A stretch of DNA of 64,000 bases from Corynebacterium cystitidis (GTDB lineage Bacteria > Actinomycetota > Actinomycetes > Mycobacteriales > Mycobacteriaceae): assembly GCF_900187295.1 (NCBI RefSeq), contig NZ_LT906473.1:2542001-2606000 (forward strand), read 5' to 3'. Every line of letters starts with the position of its first letter. Within the stretch, counting starts at the first letter, position 1. A program made the translations under genes and the position numbers. The notes below the pieces were generated by a model that saw nothing but the letters and a program-made list of their open reading frames with translations, had not been told where the DNA came from and searched no databases. This document shows positions 25,902 through 33,635 of this stretch, in pieces.

Positions 25902-25920
25902 TTAGGGTAGCCTACCCTTA
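25902..25920. promoter_or_regulatory. DtxR box before the FepB-like lipoprotein gene
   Basis: TTAGGGTAGCCTACCCTTA matches the DtxR consensus at 16 of 19 positions and is itself nearly palindromic. It lies 56 bp upstream of the lipoprotein start on the minus strand. It is one of the best boxes in the window. Confidence 0.75.
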
Positions 25921-25951
25921 TTCTCGCATCTAGGGGAAGATACTAACCGGA

Positions 25952-25978
25952 GACAGGGCTGACAGGGCTGACAGGGCT
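25952..25978. repeat. Short 9-bp tandem repeat
   Basis: The unit GACAGGGCT occurs three times in a row in the gap between the FepB-like lipoprotein gene and the esterase gene. No function is apparent. Confidence 0.7.
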
Positions 25979-26036
25979 GCCACCGAGCGAATCGGCACGG
26001 TTCCAGACTTGGCCCGCGGCTGCACATGGCCCGCAG

Positions 26037-27299
26037 CTATATCAAGACAGCACGTAGAGCGTCGAAAAGCGCTCCGCGCCACCAGGCATAATCATGACCA
26101 CCGTCATAAATGGAGAAGCTGCTGCGCCAGCCCCGATGCTTCAACACTTGTGCAAGACGCTCGACCCGTTCGACGCTGAACCCCTCTTGCTGCCCGACAC
26201 TCAACAGGATCTTTTCACGGCCCACTGGGAGTTGTTCGATTTTTTCGGTTACCCAGTCGACCTGCCTATCAGACCACGTGGCGGGTGCGCTTTCCTCACC
26301 CGGTGTCCACCACAGTGACGGGGATTGGCTGATGATGGCACCAAATACCTCCGGCTCTTCCATCAGGAGTTGTAAGCCCGACAAACCACCCAAACTCTGA
26401 CCGGCGAAAACCATCGAACCAGTAGTGACACCAACCCCAGATTGGTCAGCCCACGCCACGGCTTGTCGGGGCAATGCGTGCGCCAGATCTGCAAAGAAAT
26501 TGCTGTTGCCGGCCAGGTGTTCTCGCCGGTCTCGCGGCGAGGTGCTCACCGCCCCCACCACAGCCAACGGGGGAAGATAACCCCTGTGGATCGCCCTATC
26601 GAGGGCTCCAGGTAAGTCCAGTCCGTCAAACCAAACATCGGCATCTGTCAACACTAGTAGCCTCAGCGGCTGGTTGGTGGCTTGACAGTACTCGTGGTTA
26701 GGCAGGTAGAAGTGGCATTTGCGCTTGTGGTCTGCGAACCGCAGCGCTTTAGTTCCATGCCGACCTGCCGGAGCAGAGCCGAAGCCTTGCCAGCCTGAGC
26801 CTTGCCAGCCTGAGTTTTCCCAGTCTGAGTTTTCCCAGTCTGAGTTTTCCCAGTCCGGCTGGGGGGCCGCACTCGGCCCGGCATACACGCTCCAGCCGTT
26901 ACACGATGAAGGATTAAGCGGATCCGGAAGAACGCTGGGGCCCTGGCCGGGTGGCGGAGTGGTCTGTGGAATCGGGCCGTTGATAGCAGAAAAACCATAT
27001 GAGGCACGCAAGGTGGCTGGCAAATCCAATGTCAGCACCCACAGCGATGTGCCTGCTACGTTTTCCATCAGGCCCCGGGTCAGATTGGTCTTGTCACTAA
27101 TCCTGTTCATACGCATCAGCACATGCGATGAATCAGGAGTGCTGCTACCAGATGCCTGGTGCCACGCGAACGTCACACGCTCAGAGGAACTATCCTGCAT
27201 CGGCCAGTTATGAGAATTCAAAAACTCGGAAACAGCTGCAGGAGGCTGGTGGGAGAGCCTTCCGTGAAGCTGCTCAGCTGTGAAAAACGGGCTAGCCAT
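26037..27299 (-). CDS. fes: Enterochelin esterase-like hydrolase with a Trp-rich repeat insert
   Basis: A 420-residue Fes-type protein. The N-terminal ~180 residues correspond to the Fes cap domain (VTFAWHQASG, VLMRMNRISDKTN). The alpha/beta-hydrolase core holds LLVLTDADVWF, the nucleophile elbow AGQSLGG (Ser302) and the histidine in IYDGGHDYAWW (His402). Such cytoplasmic esterases cut the trilactone backbone of ferric enterobactin or similar catecholates so the iron can be released. Between cap and core, residues 149-174 are a five-residue tandem repeat of the type WENSD changing to WQGSG, coded by a 15-bp minisatellite at about 26787-26862; this is not part of the family fold. The gene follows the FepB-like lipoprotein gene on the same strand after 190 bp and shares its likely role. 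Its own promoter region shows no clear iron box. Confidence 0.85.
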   Translation of the reverse strand: MASPFFTAEQLHGRLSHQPPAAVSEFLNSHNWPMQDSSSERVTFAWHQASGSSTPDSSHVLMRMNRISDKTNLTRGLMENVAGTSLWVLTLDLPATLRASYGFSAINGPIPQTTPPPGQGPSVLPDPLNPSSCNGWSVYAGPSAAPQPDWENSDWENSDWENSGWQGSGWQGFGSAPAGRHGTKALRFADHKRKCHFYLPNHEYCQATNQPLRLLVLTDADVWFDGLDLPGALDRAIHRGYLPPLAVVGAVSTSPRDRREHLAGNSNFFADLAHALPRQAVAWADQSGVGVTTGSMVFAGQSLGGLSGLQLLMEEPEVFGAIISQSPSLWWTPGEESAPATWSDRQVDWVTEKIEQLPVGREKILLSVGQQEGFSVERVERLAQVLKHRGWRSSFSIYDGGHDYAWWRGALFDALRAVLI

Positions 27300-27870
27300 G
27301 ACCCGAGGCTACCTCGTCGTCAAGCACTTGTCGTCAAGCAGTTGTGGCATTGAGTTCGAGGAAGGTACAGCTTGCCCCACGGTTAGTTGCCGAAGCGCTG
27401 CTGTGCCGCCTACTTGCTGAATCCAAGTGCTGCACCAAAAATTCTGGCACCACAGGAGTCCACCGGCGAACATGAGCAGTTGCAGGGTTCGGAACGCGGG
27501 CTGCCCGCATTTCCCCAGGAAGTTGTTGAAAATGCGATTTTCCATCTTTTCAACAACTCCCATGCAACTATTAAACAATTATTGTTTTCAATAACCTACT
27601 TTAGCTCGAGAAAATCCAGCTTCTCCCCAGTTCAGGCTAGTTTTCAGGGGTTGTTTGGAGTTGTTTGGAGTTGTTTTAAACCCCGAACAGGCCAAGTCCA
27701 TCCACATGCGCCATCACGCTGAGGTGTCCACGGCCGCATTGGCAAGGGGATCGAGCATTACTCCATGGCCTAAAAGGATTCGGCGTTTGGTTCTCTACAG
27801 GTTCTCCCCAGGGTCTCTTCGGTTGCCGGTTTTTGTTCTCACGGAAGAAAAACACGAAATTGGCAACCGA
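27300..27870. other. Intergenic stretch without a supported gene
   Basis: About 570 bp between the esterase gene and a possible small membrane protein. Apart from the diverged repeat copy C (27508-27675), I see no coding region with a plausible start, ribosome-binding site and protein-like sequence, and no tRNA. Confidence 0.6.
27508..27675. repeat. Diverged third copy of the AlbA_2-flanking repeat (solo)
   Basis: The start CATTTCCCCAGGAAGTTGTT matches the start of repeats A and B with few changes. The nested palindrome is rebuilt with other bases: AGTTGTTGAAAA and its reverse complement TTTTCAACAACT form a perfect 12-bp inverted repeat. The far end again has (A/G)GTTGTT motifs at 27649, 27659 and 27669, spaced 10 bp. 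No AlbA_2 gene is next to it. Confidence 0.65.
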
Positions 27871-27990
27871 ATGTGCCACTCGGCCCACCCTCCGACACCA
27901 CTGCCCTATATTTGGACTATTGTTGGCATCCTAGTGATCACCATCCTATTGATCACCGTCTCGGTGACATGGATCATGAGCGTCCAATAA
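27871..27990 (+). CDS. Possible 39-residue single-pass membrane protein
   Basis: An ATG at 27871 opens a 39-codon frame that encodes a short polar N-terminus and then one strongly hydrophobic helix (PYIWTIVGILVITILLITVSVTW) and a four-residue tail. There is no good ribosome-binding site, and its 3' part overlaps the end of the membrane-protein gene on the other strand. It could be a small membrane protein, a type I toxin-like peptide or a chance frame. Confidence is low. Confidence 0.25.
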   Translation: MCHSAHPPTPLPYIWTIVGILVITILLITVSVTWIMSVQ

Positions 27991-28560
27991 ACATCCCCGG
28001 GTATGTATTCCAGAATCAATGGGGCCTGAAACCACAGCTGCCTCCCTCTCATCGGTGTATGATGCTAGCGACGCACAGAACAATCCTATAAACACCGCTA
28101 CGACACAGCGAATTGTCGGGCTCAAGCGGAGATACCCGATCACCACCCCCAATAAAAACAAGACCAGAAAAAGCCCATGTCCCAGCAGCGCGTAACGCGG
28201 ATCCCAGAATCCTTTGGCACCTGCGAGTAGACCGAGAGCGATCACACTCAACTGCACCAGTAATAAGGGGGCAGCGACACCCAAGAAATAACGTGACGCG
28301 AGAGAACGAGCAATAAGTACTGCCCATGGACGCGGGGACGTCAGCCAGGGTGAGCGACGCAAAACGTTGCGCTGCTGCGACTCAGTCCAGCAACCGTAAA
28401 ACGTGACTATCGGGGCTGTGTACATGCAGCCCGTGTAGAGAACCACACTGAGTTCATTGAGGGAAGAAGTCCACGCCGACACAAGAAATGCAGCGACGAA
28501 CCCGGTCACAGCGACTATCAGCACTGCGGCACCCGCCGCTACATCTCTTCGTAGTCTCAC
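27946..28560 (-). CDS. Multi-pass membrane protein next to a bacteriocin-like peptide gene
   Basis: A 204-residue protein from GTG 28560, which has a GAGGGAG site close upstream. It has about five hydrophobic segments in residues 8-165, with a cytoplasmic stretch TESQQRNVLRRSPWLTSPRP that recalls ABC-2-type permeases. The last ~38 residues are polar and not membrane-like, so the gene may be truncated or frameshifted at its 3' end. It starts 15 bp after the bacteriocin-like peptide gene, so both are in one transcript. In lactococcin-972-type loci a membrane protein follows the peptide gene and takes part in export or immunity; that role here is inference from position. No ATPase gene follows. 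Confidence 0.6.
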   Translation of the reverse strand: MRLRRDVAAGAAVLIVAVTGFVAAFLVSAWTSSLNELSVVLYTGCMYTAPIVTFYGCWTESQQRNVLRRSPWLTSPRPWAVLIARSLASRYFLGVAAPLLLVQLSVIALGLLAGAKGFWDPRYALLGHGLFLVLFLLGVVIGYLRLSPTIRCVVAVFIGLFCASLASYTDEREAAVVSGPIDSGIHTRGCLLDAHDPCHRDGDQ

Positions 28561-28575
28561 GAAGTCTCCCTCACA

Positions 28576-28889
28576 TTATTGCCAATGAGTCTGGGCGGTA
28601 TGAACGTTGACGGCACACCCGGTTCGAGAAAGATTAGTAGCAGTTGAACCACGTGACACATAGCTCCACATTCCCCAGCGGGTAGGTTGTGCAGTGCAAT
28701 GTGCGTGTGTGGCCACATTTCCTGTACGCGAAGCGTTGTAGCAGTTGGTCCATGCAGCACGATTTAGGATATATGCTTGGCATCCGTGCGTCACACTGCC
28801 CCGAGGGCCTTCCCCAGCAGTAGATGCCGGTGCGAACAGAAGCCCGCTAGCAACTACTGCAAGGGCCAGGGAGACAATCCTTTTTTCAT
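28576..28889 (-). pseudogene. Bacteriocin-like secreted peptide, frameshifted in an A-tract of the signal peptide
   Basis: The ATG at 28889 has the ribosome-binding site AGGAAAGG at normal spacing and is followed by six A residues. Read directly, this frame meets a stop after eleven codons. With one extra A it reads MKKRIVSLALAVVASGLLFAPASTA, a perfect signal peptide, and continues into a mature peptide of ~80 residues starting GEGPRG. The mature part has four Cys and many Trp/Tyr/Thr/His residues (AAWTNCYNASRTG, CTAQPTRWGMWSY). Size, export signal and the following membrane gene fit a lactococcin-972-like bacteriocin, but sequence similarity is weak. The frameshift may be real inactivation, phase variation at a homopolymer, or a base-calling error. 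Confidence 0.6.
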
Positions 28890-29555
28890 GGTAAAACCCT
28901 TTCCTGTGTCGGCTTACACTCGGCGAGCTGTTCGTTGACGGCAATGATGGGCCGAAAATGTGTCGCATCCTGCGCCTTGTGGGTCTTTGGGGAAACCGCG
29001 TCGAGTCCTGTTGAATCGTCGATCCGAGGAGCCATTGTCAATCACCTTAAAAGGTCGTAGTAAAAGGGTCGAAGAGTAGCTGCATGAATGATGCGTGTCG
29101 GTTTACAAGCCGGACGGCGTTGCGGTCTTGAATGCTGATGCAGTTACGTACAGCTGACGCTATCCACTGAGACAGGGCACAGTCACGGTCTGCCAAAACT
29201 TCAGCCACGCACACCCATACGGGTGTACACTGCTGTTTCCTTCCCGCCACCGCGACTAAGCTACGAAAGGTATCGCACAGGGTGAACAGGCGCTTCCGCT
29301 TTTCATTGCGGGGTGTTCCTTAACTATGAACCTGCGGTACGTGGCACGCCCCCGTGGGCAAGAAGGTTCGAGTCCTTCATTCTTTCTAAAATAGCTCCCG
29401 TTCGCCCCGGACTTTCTGCATGCTGGCCTGTGGCCCGAAACCGATGGGGCCGATGTACGGCACCCGGACGCTTCGCTGCCCCGCCGGCAGGCAGCCCGGC
29501 GCGGCGGGAGCTATCAAAACCAACTATCCGCAACAACATCACAAGGTGGTTTACC
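28890..29555. other. Long gap without a supported gene
   Basis: About 665 bp between the bacteriocin-like gene and the SPFH gene. Near 29372-29388 the bases GAAGG TTCGAGT CCTTC form a perfect tRNA-type T-arm, preceded by GCCC-CCGT-GGGC, which could be a variable arm. No matching acceptor or anticodon stem is visible, so this is at best a decayed tRNA or attachment-site remnant. The open frame upstream of 29556 is not protein-like. Confidence 0.5.
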
Positions 29556-30287
29556 GTGGCTCTTTTTCGTCGTCGATCCGCAGACTTAGGTTGGACTACG
29601 CAAGCGGCTTTGACGCAGCAGTGGCACCCGGCGGACGGGCTGCGCAGCCCAGCTCAGGTGCCAAGCCATGCTCTTTTGCGTTCCCGTGACGGGAAAGTAG
29701 AGCCACTCCACGAACGTGAGTTTGCACGCCCCGGTGACCGCTTCCGCCTGGTGGATCTGCGGCGCCGCCACCTGTCCCTGGCTCCCCAGCAGGTACCAAC
29801 CAGCGAGGGTATTGATGTCACACTGACCTTTGTGTTGTCGATCCGCGTGAGCAACCCACTGGCATATGTGCAGGCCGCGGCAGATCCTGAGAGTGAGATT
29901 TACTTGGCTGCTCAGATCGCGCTGCGTGAACTTGTCGCTGTCACTCCTCTTGAGCAAATGATCGGCTCCCGGATGGATTTGACGCCGGTAGCTCAGGCTG
30001 CAATTGCCGCAGGCCACGCGGTGGGTATAGATGTGGCACCCAATGTACGGTTGAAAGATTTTAGCCTGCCGCGGGAGATTAGTTCGGCGGTGGACCGGGC
30101 GGTCGTCGATAAGCTCAATGCTCAGGCCGATCTGGAACGTGCGCGCACTGAGGTGAAAGTGACGCGGGCACGGATGGGCACGGCGAAGGTGCTGGAGCAG
30201 AACCCGCTGCTGGCCAAGCTGGCTTTGTTGGAGGCTTTGCCGCCGGGAACCACGCTCGAGGTGAAGCAATCGGAAGAGTCCGCTTGA
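29556..30287 (+). CDS. SPFH/band 7 domain protein (slipin-like)
   Basis: A 243-residue protein from GTG 29556, which has AAGGTGG six bases upstream; the open frame reaches back to 29313 but that part is compositionally unlike protein. The band 7 domain is indicated by REFARPGDRFRLVDLRRRHLSL, VTLTFVLSIRVSNPLAYVQAAADPESEIYLAAQIALRELVAVTPLEQMIG and GIDVAPNVRLKDFSLP, followed by a charged helical C-terminus with DLERARTEVKVTRA. Prokaryotic SPFH proteins scaffold membrane microdomains. There is no obvious N-terminal membrane anchor and no NfeD-type protease neighbour, so the role is uncertain. It is 31 bp upstream of larA in the same direction, so they may be co-transcribed. Confidence 0.75.
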   Translation: MALFRRRSADLGWTTQAALTQQWHPADGLRSPAQVPSHALLRSRDGKVEPLHEREFARPGDRFRLVDLRRRHLSLAPQQVPTSEGIDVTLTFVLSIRVSNPLAYVQAAADPESEIYLAAQIALRELVAVTPLEQMIGSRMDLTPVAQAAIAAGHAVGIDVAPNVRLKDFSLPREISSAVDRAVVDKLNAQADLERARTEVKVTRARMGTAKVLEQNPLLAKLALLEALPPGTTLEVKQSEESA

Positions 30288-30318
30288 AACCTGGGCCTGA
30301 TAAGGGAAAACTAGAGGT

Positions 30319-31644
30319 ATGACAAAGGAAAACCTCACTCTCCCCGTGCCTGAGGGCTTGGCTGAAAGCGCCGCCCTCATTGGCTCCCCCACCGATTCGC
30401 TTTCCGACGACCAGGCACGGGACTTCATTCTCGCCCAGCTGGATGATGCCGATATTGACGATAAGAACGTGGTCATGGTCATCCCTGACGGCACTCGTTC
30501 CGGACCGCACGCGTTGATGATCCAGTCTGCGTATGACGCGATCGAAAACCGTGCGAAGTCCATCACCATTCTGATTGCACTGGGCACCCATGCTGCGATG
30601 GAAGAGGCTGCAATTGAAAAGCTGCTGGGTGTTGGCCCCGGTGAGCTCAAGACCCGCTTCCCCAAAGCTGAGATTGTGAACCATGACTGGCACAACCCGG
30701 ATGCGATTGCGTCGCTGGGTACCGTACCTGCTGAGGAAATTGAGCGGCTGACTTCTGGGCTGCTGGAAGACCGTGCGATGGACGTGCAGATCAATAAGCT
30801 GGTTGCCGAGGCTGATGTGAACCTGGTGGTCGGCCCGATCTTCCCGCACGAGGTAGTGGGCATGTCTGGCGGTAACAAGTATTTCTTCCCAGGCTGTTCG
30901 GTGCACGATGTGATTGATATTTCGCACTGGGTGGGCGCGCTGATTACTGCCTCGGACATTATTGGCACCCTAGGGATTACCCCTGTCCGCCAGCTGATTA
31001 ACACGGCATCGGATATGATTCCGGGTGAGAAGTTGGCCATTACTTATGTGGCTACCACCGGTGATGATGATTCCGTCACATTGCATTCCGTGGCCGTGGG
31101 CACTACCGAGTCCGCGTGGGCCGCTAACGCGGAGATTGCCCACCAGACCCATATCCGTTGGCTGGATCGCCCGTATCAGCGCATCGTGTCCAAGGTTCCG
31201 GAGATGTACGAGGACCTGTGGACTGGTGCGAAGGGTGTGTACAAGATGGAGCCGGTGTGCGCCGATGGTGGCGAAATCATCGTCTATGCACCCCACATCA
31301 CTGAGATCTCCGAGATGCACCCAGGTATCGGTGAGATTGGCTACCACTGCATCGACTACTTCACCAAGCAGTGGGATAAGTTCAAGGACCACCCGTGGGG
31401 CGAGATCGCACACTCCACCCACGTGCGCGGTTTGGGCAGTTATGACGTTGAGACGGGAGTTGAAACGCTACGCTGCCAGATCACCCTTGCCTCTCAGGTT
31501 CCGCCGGAGGTGTGCGAGGCCTATAACTTGGGCTACGCCAACCCTGATGAGCTGGACTGGGAGGCATTCGAGGCCGACGAGGACACCCTTATCGTCGAGC
31601 ACGCCGGCGAAATCCTGCACCGTTTGAAATCGCAGCGCGCTTAA
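30319..31644 (+). CDS. larA: LarA-family nickel-pincer lactate racemase-like protein
   Basis: A 441-residue protein of normal LarA length. The substrate-binding motif is PDGTRSGP (Asp57, Arg60) and GTH has His91. The cofactor segment is FPHEVVGMSGGNKYFFPG, with His177 and Lys187, and His203 follows in ISHW. The 10- and 16-residue spacings His-Lys-His equal those of the Lactiplantibacillus enzyme, where Lys184 carries the pincer nucleotide and His200 binds nickel. LarA enzymes racemise lactate or other 2-hydroxyacids; this one need not be specific for lactate. The cofactor is made by LarB, LarC and LarE. LarE is encoded at 61655, but LarB and LarC are not in this window. Confidence 0.85.
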   Translation: MTKENLTLPVPEGLAESAALIGSPTDSLSDDQARDFILAQLDDADIDDKNVVMVIPDGTRSGPHALMIQSAYDAIENRAKSITILIALGTHAAMEEAAIEKLLGVGPGELKTRFPKAEIVNHDWHNPDAIASLGTVPAEEIERLTSGLLEDRAMDVQINKLVAEADVNLVVGPIFPHEVVGMSGGNKYFFPGCSVHDVIDISHWVGALITASDIIGTLGITPVRQLINTASDMIPGEKLAITYVATTGDDDSVTLHSVAVGTTESAWAANAEIAHQTHIRWLDRPYQRIVSKVPEMYEDLWTGAKGVYKMEPVCADGGEIIVYAPHITEISEMHPGIGEIGYHCIDYFTKQWDKFKDHPWGEIAHSTHVRGLGSYDVETGVETLRCQITLASQVPPEVCEAYNLGYANPDELDWEAFEADEDTLIVEHAGEILHRLKSQRA

Positions 31645-31708
31645 CGACGAGCACTTGCCTCGCCTTGTGGTTTTTTAGTTTCAACGCTCCTGCCACGCCA
31701 CGAAGAGC

Positions 31709-31804
31709 CGCTGAGTATGGAAGTCACACTGTGGAAATAAGCGTGTCGGAGGGAAAATCCGCTGCGACACGCTAAAAGCTGCATTGTGACTTCCACTCTC
31801 AGCG
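31709..31804. repeat. 96-bp dispersed palindromic element, copy 2
   Basis: The same length as copy 1 at 2615-2710 and in opposite orientation. The ends are 20-bp inverted repeats with two mismatches (CGCTGAGTATGGAAGTCACA and the complement of CGCTGAGAGTGGAAGTCACA). The interior holds a perfect 9-bp hairpin stem AGCGTGTCG / CGACACGCT. It lies 64 bp after the larA stop and has no coding capacity. Confidence 0.75.
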
Positions 31805-31824
31805 CAAAAGGGTCGATGAATCAG

Positions 31825-31993
31825 CCACCCTGACAGTCAGGCGTGACTGGGGTGGTTTGGTGGAACAACAAGTGTCTTCACCAATCCGAGGGCTATATCA
31901 CCCCACAGGAGAAAGAAGACATGTGCTATCAACAATCAGCCCCTTTAGGCCCTTACCCGCCCTTAATCCAAAAACAATAACCCCGGTGATATA
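31825..31993 (+). promoter_or_regulatory. Structured leader upstream of the Abi-like gene
   Basis: Three structures follow one another. Bases 31825-31855 form a 12-bp hairpin (CCACCC, bulge, CAGTCA, loop GGCG, TGACTG, GGGTGG). A weaker stem TTGGTGGAA / TTCACCAA comes next. Finally, a 9-bp perfect pair TATATCACC (31894-31902) and GGTGATATA (31985-31993) encloses a strong Shine-Dalgarno and a 19-codon frame. The Abi gene itself begins 58 bp later without a ribosome-binding site. The layout suggests leader-based control, but no known riboswitch class is recognised. Confidence 0.4.
31921..31980 (+). CDS. 19-residue leader peptide or remnant
   Basis: ATG 31921 is preceded by AGGAGAAAG at ideal spacing, the best ribosome-binding site in the neighbourhood. 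It opens MCYQQSAPLGPYPPLIQKQ and then a stop. The Pro/Gln/Tyr-rich text resembles the N-terminus of small actinobacterial membrane proteins, so it may be the stub of a deleted gene. It could instead be a true leader peptide for the gene at 32051. Confidence 0.35.
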   Translation: MCYQQSAPLGPYPPLIQKQ

Positions 31994-32050
31994 CGTCTCA
32001 AACGCAGGGATCGCTCCGAGGCTTTCATTTCCAGTGTAACACTGATAGCT

Positions 32051-32719
32051 ATGGAACACAAGAAAACTGCAAAGAACAACCTTGAAGAATGGTTTTCACA
32101 CGAGCGGATGAAGACCTACAGCTTTCACCCCGATCCCGAAGCTCTTTACCTATGGAATACCCATGTTACCAAGGCTTTCCTGGAGGATATTCAACACATA
32201 GAGGTGCTACTGCGTAACCGTGTTCACATGGTCGTTTCCGAAAAATACGGGCCACGTTGGTATGCCCATCCTCATATACCTTTTACGTTTCAGGCTAAGA
32301 ACTCTATCAATAAGGCCGAACGACGTACGAGGAGTGATGAGGCACAAACACCACCGCCTGGGCGTGTAATCGCGGAACTAAGCTTTGATTTCTGGAGGTA
32401 TCTTTTTACCAATACATATGCGACAACGATCTGGCCCTTGGTTCAAAAGACTCTTGTGGCCACGCAAGATTGCAACGGCGACGGCAGCCTTGTGCCATCT
32501 CTAGCCGATTTCCAAGATGAGGTTGATGTAGTCTACAAACTGCGCAATCGGTGTGCTCACCATGAGCCGATTATCAAACAGAATATGCAGAGCGAAAACA
32601 CTGAGCTTGATCAGGCACAGAAAGCTATCAAACTGCTGGCCACATGGATTGACCCTGATGCGGCTGAGTGGATCACTGCACACTCCAGAATTACTGATTT
32701 ACGGAGCGTCAGGCCGTAG
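32051..32719 (+). CDS. Abi-like (AbiD/F family) HEPN protein
   Basis: A 222-residue protein of the Abi_2 family associated with abortive phage infection. The N-terminal part has FSHERMKTYSFHPDPEALYLWNTHVTKAFLEDIQHIEVLLRNRV, the middle has IAELSFDFWRYLFTNTYATTIWP, and the HEPN catalytic motif R-x4-H is visible in LRNRCAHHEPI (Arg165, His170). HEPN proteins of this kind are ribonucleases in several toxin and defence systems; the RNA target here is unknown. There is no adjacent antitoxin-like gene of normal size, but a structured leader with a 19-codon frame precedes it. ATG 32051 lacks a ribosome-binding site, so expression may be weak or leaderless. Codon use and lower GC differ from the neighbours and suggest acquisition by transfer. 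Confidence 0.8.
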   Translation: MEHKKTAKNNLEEWFSHERMKTYSFHPDPEALYLWNTHVTKAFLEDIQHIEVLLRNRVHMVVSEKYGPRWYAHPHIPFTFQAKNSINKAERRTRSDEAQTPPPGRVIAELSFDFWRYLFTNTYATTIWPLVQKTLVATQDCNGDGSLVPSLADFQDEVDVVYKLRNRCAHHEPIIKQNMQSENTELDQAQKAIKLLATWIDPDAAEWITAHSRITDLRSVRP

Positions 32720-32755
32720 GTTAGCTTCTGTGAAGCGAATACTGGCTCCCTAACT

Positions 32756-32809
32756 AAAAGGGCTCCCAAGCGCGGGGAAAATGCTTCCCATAAGAGTTGA
32801 TGCCCTTTT
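32756..32809. terminator. Possible terminator hairpin after the Abi-like gene
   Basis: AAAAGGGC (32756-32763) and GCCCTTTT (32802-32809) form an 8-bp stem with a second small stem (GGGGAA / TTCCC) inside the loop. The right arm ends in four T. It lies 37 bp after the Abi-like stop. The long loop makes it a weaker intrinsic terminator. Confidence 0.4.
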
Positions 32810-32942
32810 GTTACCGTTTAGAGTTGCGCTCTCTCTGAACTGCACTTTTGCCACCTAGCGGAGCTTAACAGGCATCGTTTTTACACAGTTTCTGCAGAAG
32901 ATTTAGTGGCAGGGCCAGAACCCTTCCCGTATGTTAGAAAGT

Positions 32943-33563
32943 ATGAAAATCAATAAGAAATCTTTCATGGCAATCGCTTTTTCCGCTTCGACCGCACTAG
33001 CGCTGACCGCGTGCGGCACTGACGCTGACCCACAGCCAGCAACCGAAACTGCAGACGCAACCGACACTGCCGCAGAGTCCGCTGCAGAATCTGCATCCTC
33101 AACCGCACAGCAGTCCGCTGAGTCCGAGGCAGCCGATGACACCACAGCTGAGCCAACCGAGGCTGCGGCAGCCGCAGATGGCGAAGACCCAGTCTTCTCC
33201 GCACTCGGCGCTGTGCTTGGTGAGTACCCAGACGGCGTAGTTATTTCCATCGACCGCGAAGATGACACTGAGACCTACGAGATCGACATCGTCGACGGTG
33301 CTGACGTAGTCGAGCTGAAGGTCGATGCCGCCAACAGCAGCGTTGTCGAGGGTGAGCGCGACCAGAACGAGGACGAGGTGAACAAGGTCGCAGCCGTAAA
33401 GGTCTCCGCCGAGGACGCCATCCGCCAGGCCCTTGACCAGCACCCTGGTGCTATCGTCGATGAGGCTGAGCTCGAGGAAGAAGGCGCAGCAATCGAATGG
33501 CAGATCGACCTCGATGACACCGAGCGCAACGACGTGGGCGAAGTTCGCATCGTCGCCAACTAG
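32943..33563 (+). CDS. PepSY-domain lipoprotein
   Basis: A 206-residue lipoprotein starting at ATG 32943. The signal ends ALALTAC with Cys24 as the lipid-attachment site. A low-complexity Ala/Glu/Ser/Asp spacer follows (about 26-80). The C-terminal half carries PepSY-like sequence: FSALGAVLGEYPDGVVISIDREDDTETYEIDIVDG, then VSAEDAIRQALDQHPGAIVDEAELEEEGAAIEWQIDL. PepSY domains are found in secreted inhibitors and sensors near the cell surface; the partner here is unknown. It is very acidic. A hairpin after the stop at 33597-33621 may terminate it, so it looks monocistronic. Confidence 0.82.
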   Translation: MKINKKSFMAIAFSASTALALTACGTDADPQPATETADATDTAAESAAESASSTAQQSAESEAADDTTAEPTEAAAAADGEDPVFSALGAVLGEYPDGVVISIDREDDTETYEIDIVDGADVVELKVDAANSSVVEGERDQNEDEVNKVAAVKVSAEDAIRQALDQHPGAIVDEAELEEEGAAIEWQIDLDDTERNDVGEVRIVAN

Positions 33564-33596
33564 TCTAGAGCCGCCAAGCGATCGTCGTTAAGCACG

Positions 33597-33621
33597 CGCC
33601 ATCCCACCGCCTGGGGTGGCG
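33597..33621 (+). terminator. GC-rich hairpin after the PepSY lipoprotein gene
   Basis: CGCCATCCCACC and GGGGTGGCG pair around a short loop to make a stem of about eight to nine pairs. It is followed by TTAAGCTTTT. It lies between the PepSY gene and the small gene at 33636 and is a plausible intrinsic terminator. Confidence 0.5.
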
Positions 33622-33635
33622 TTAAGCTTTTCGGT

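Noticed and set aside
29364..29395. tRNA gene suggested by a perfect T-arm
   Set aside because: No acceptor, D or anticodon stem pairs with it in the expected positions; kept only as a possible remnant.
29586..31040. Long open frame of 484 codons on the minus strand over larA and the SPFH gene
   Set aside because: It is antisense to two well-supported genes, has no family text, and such frames are common in GC-rich DNA.
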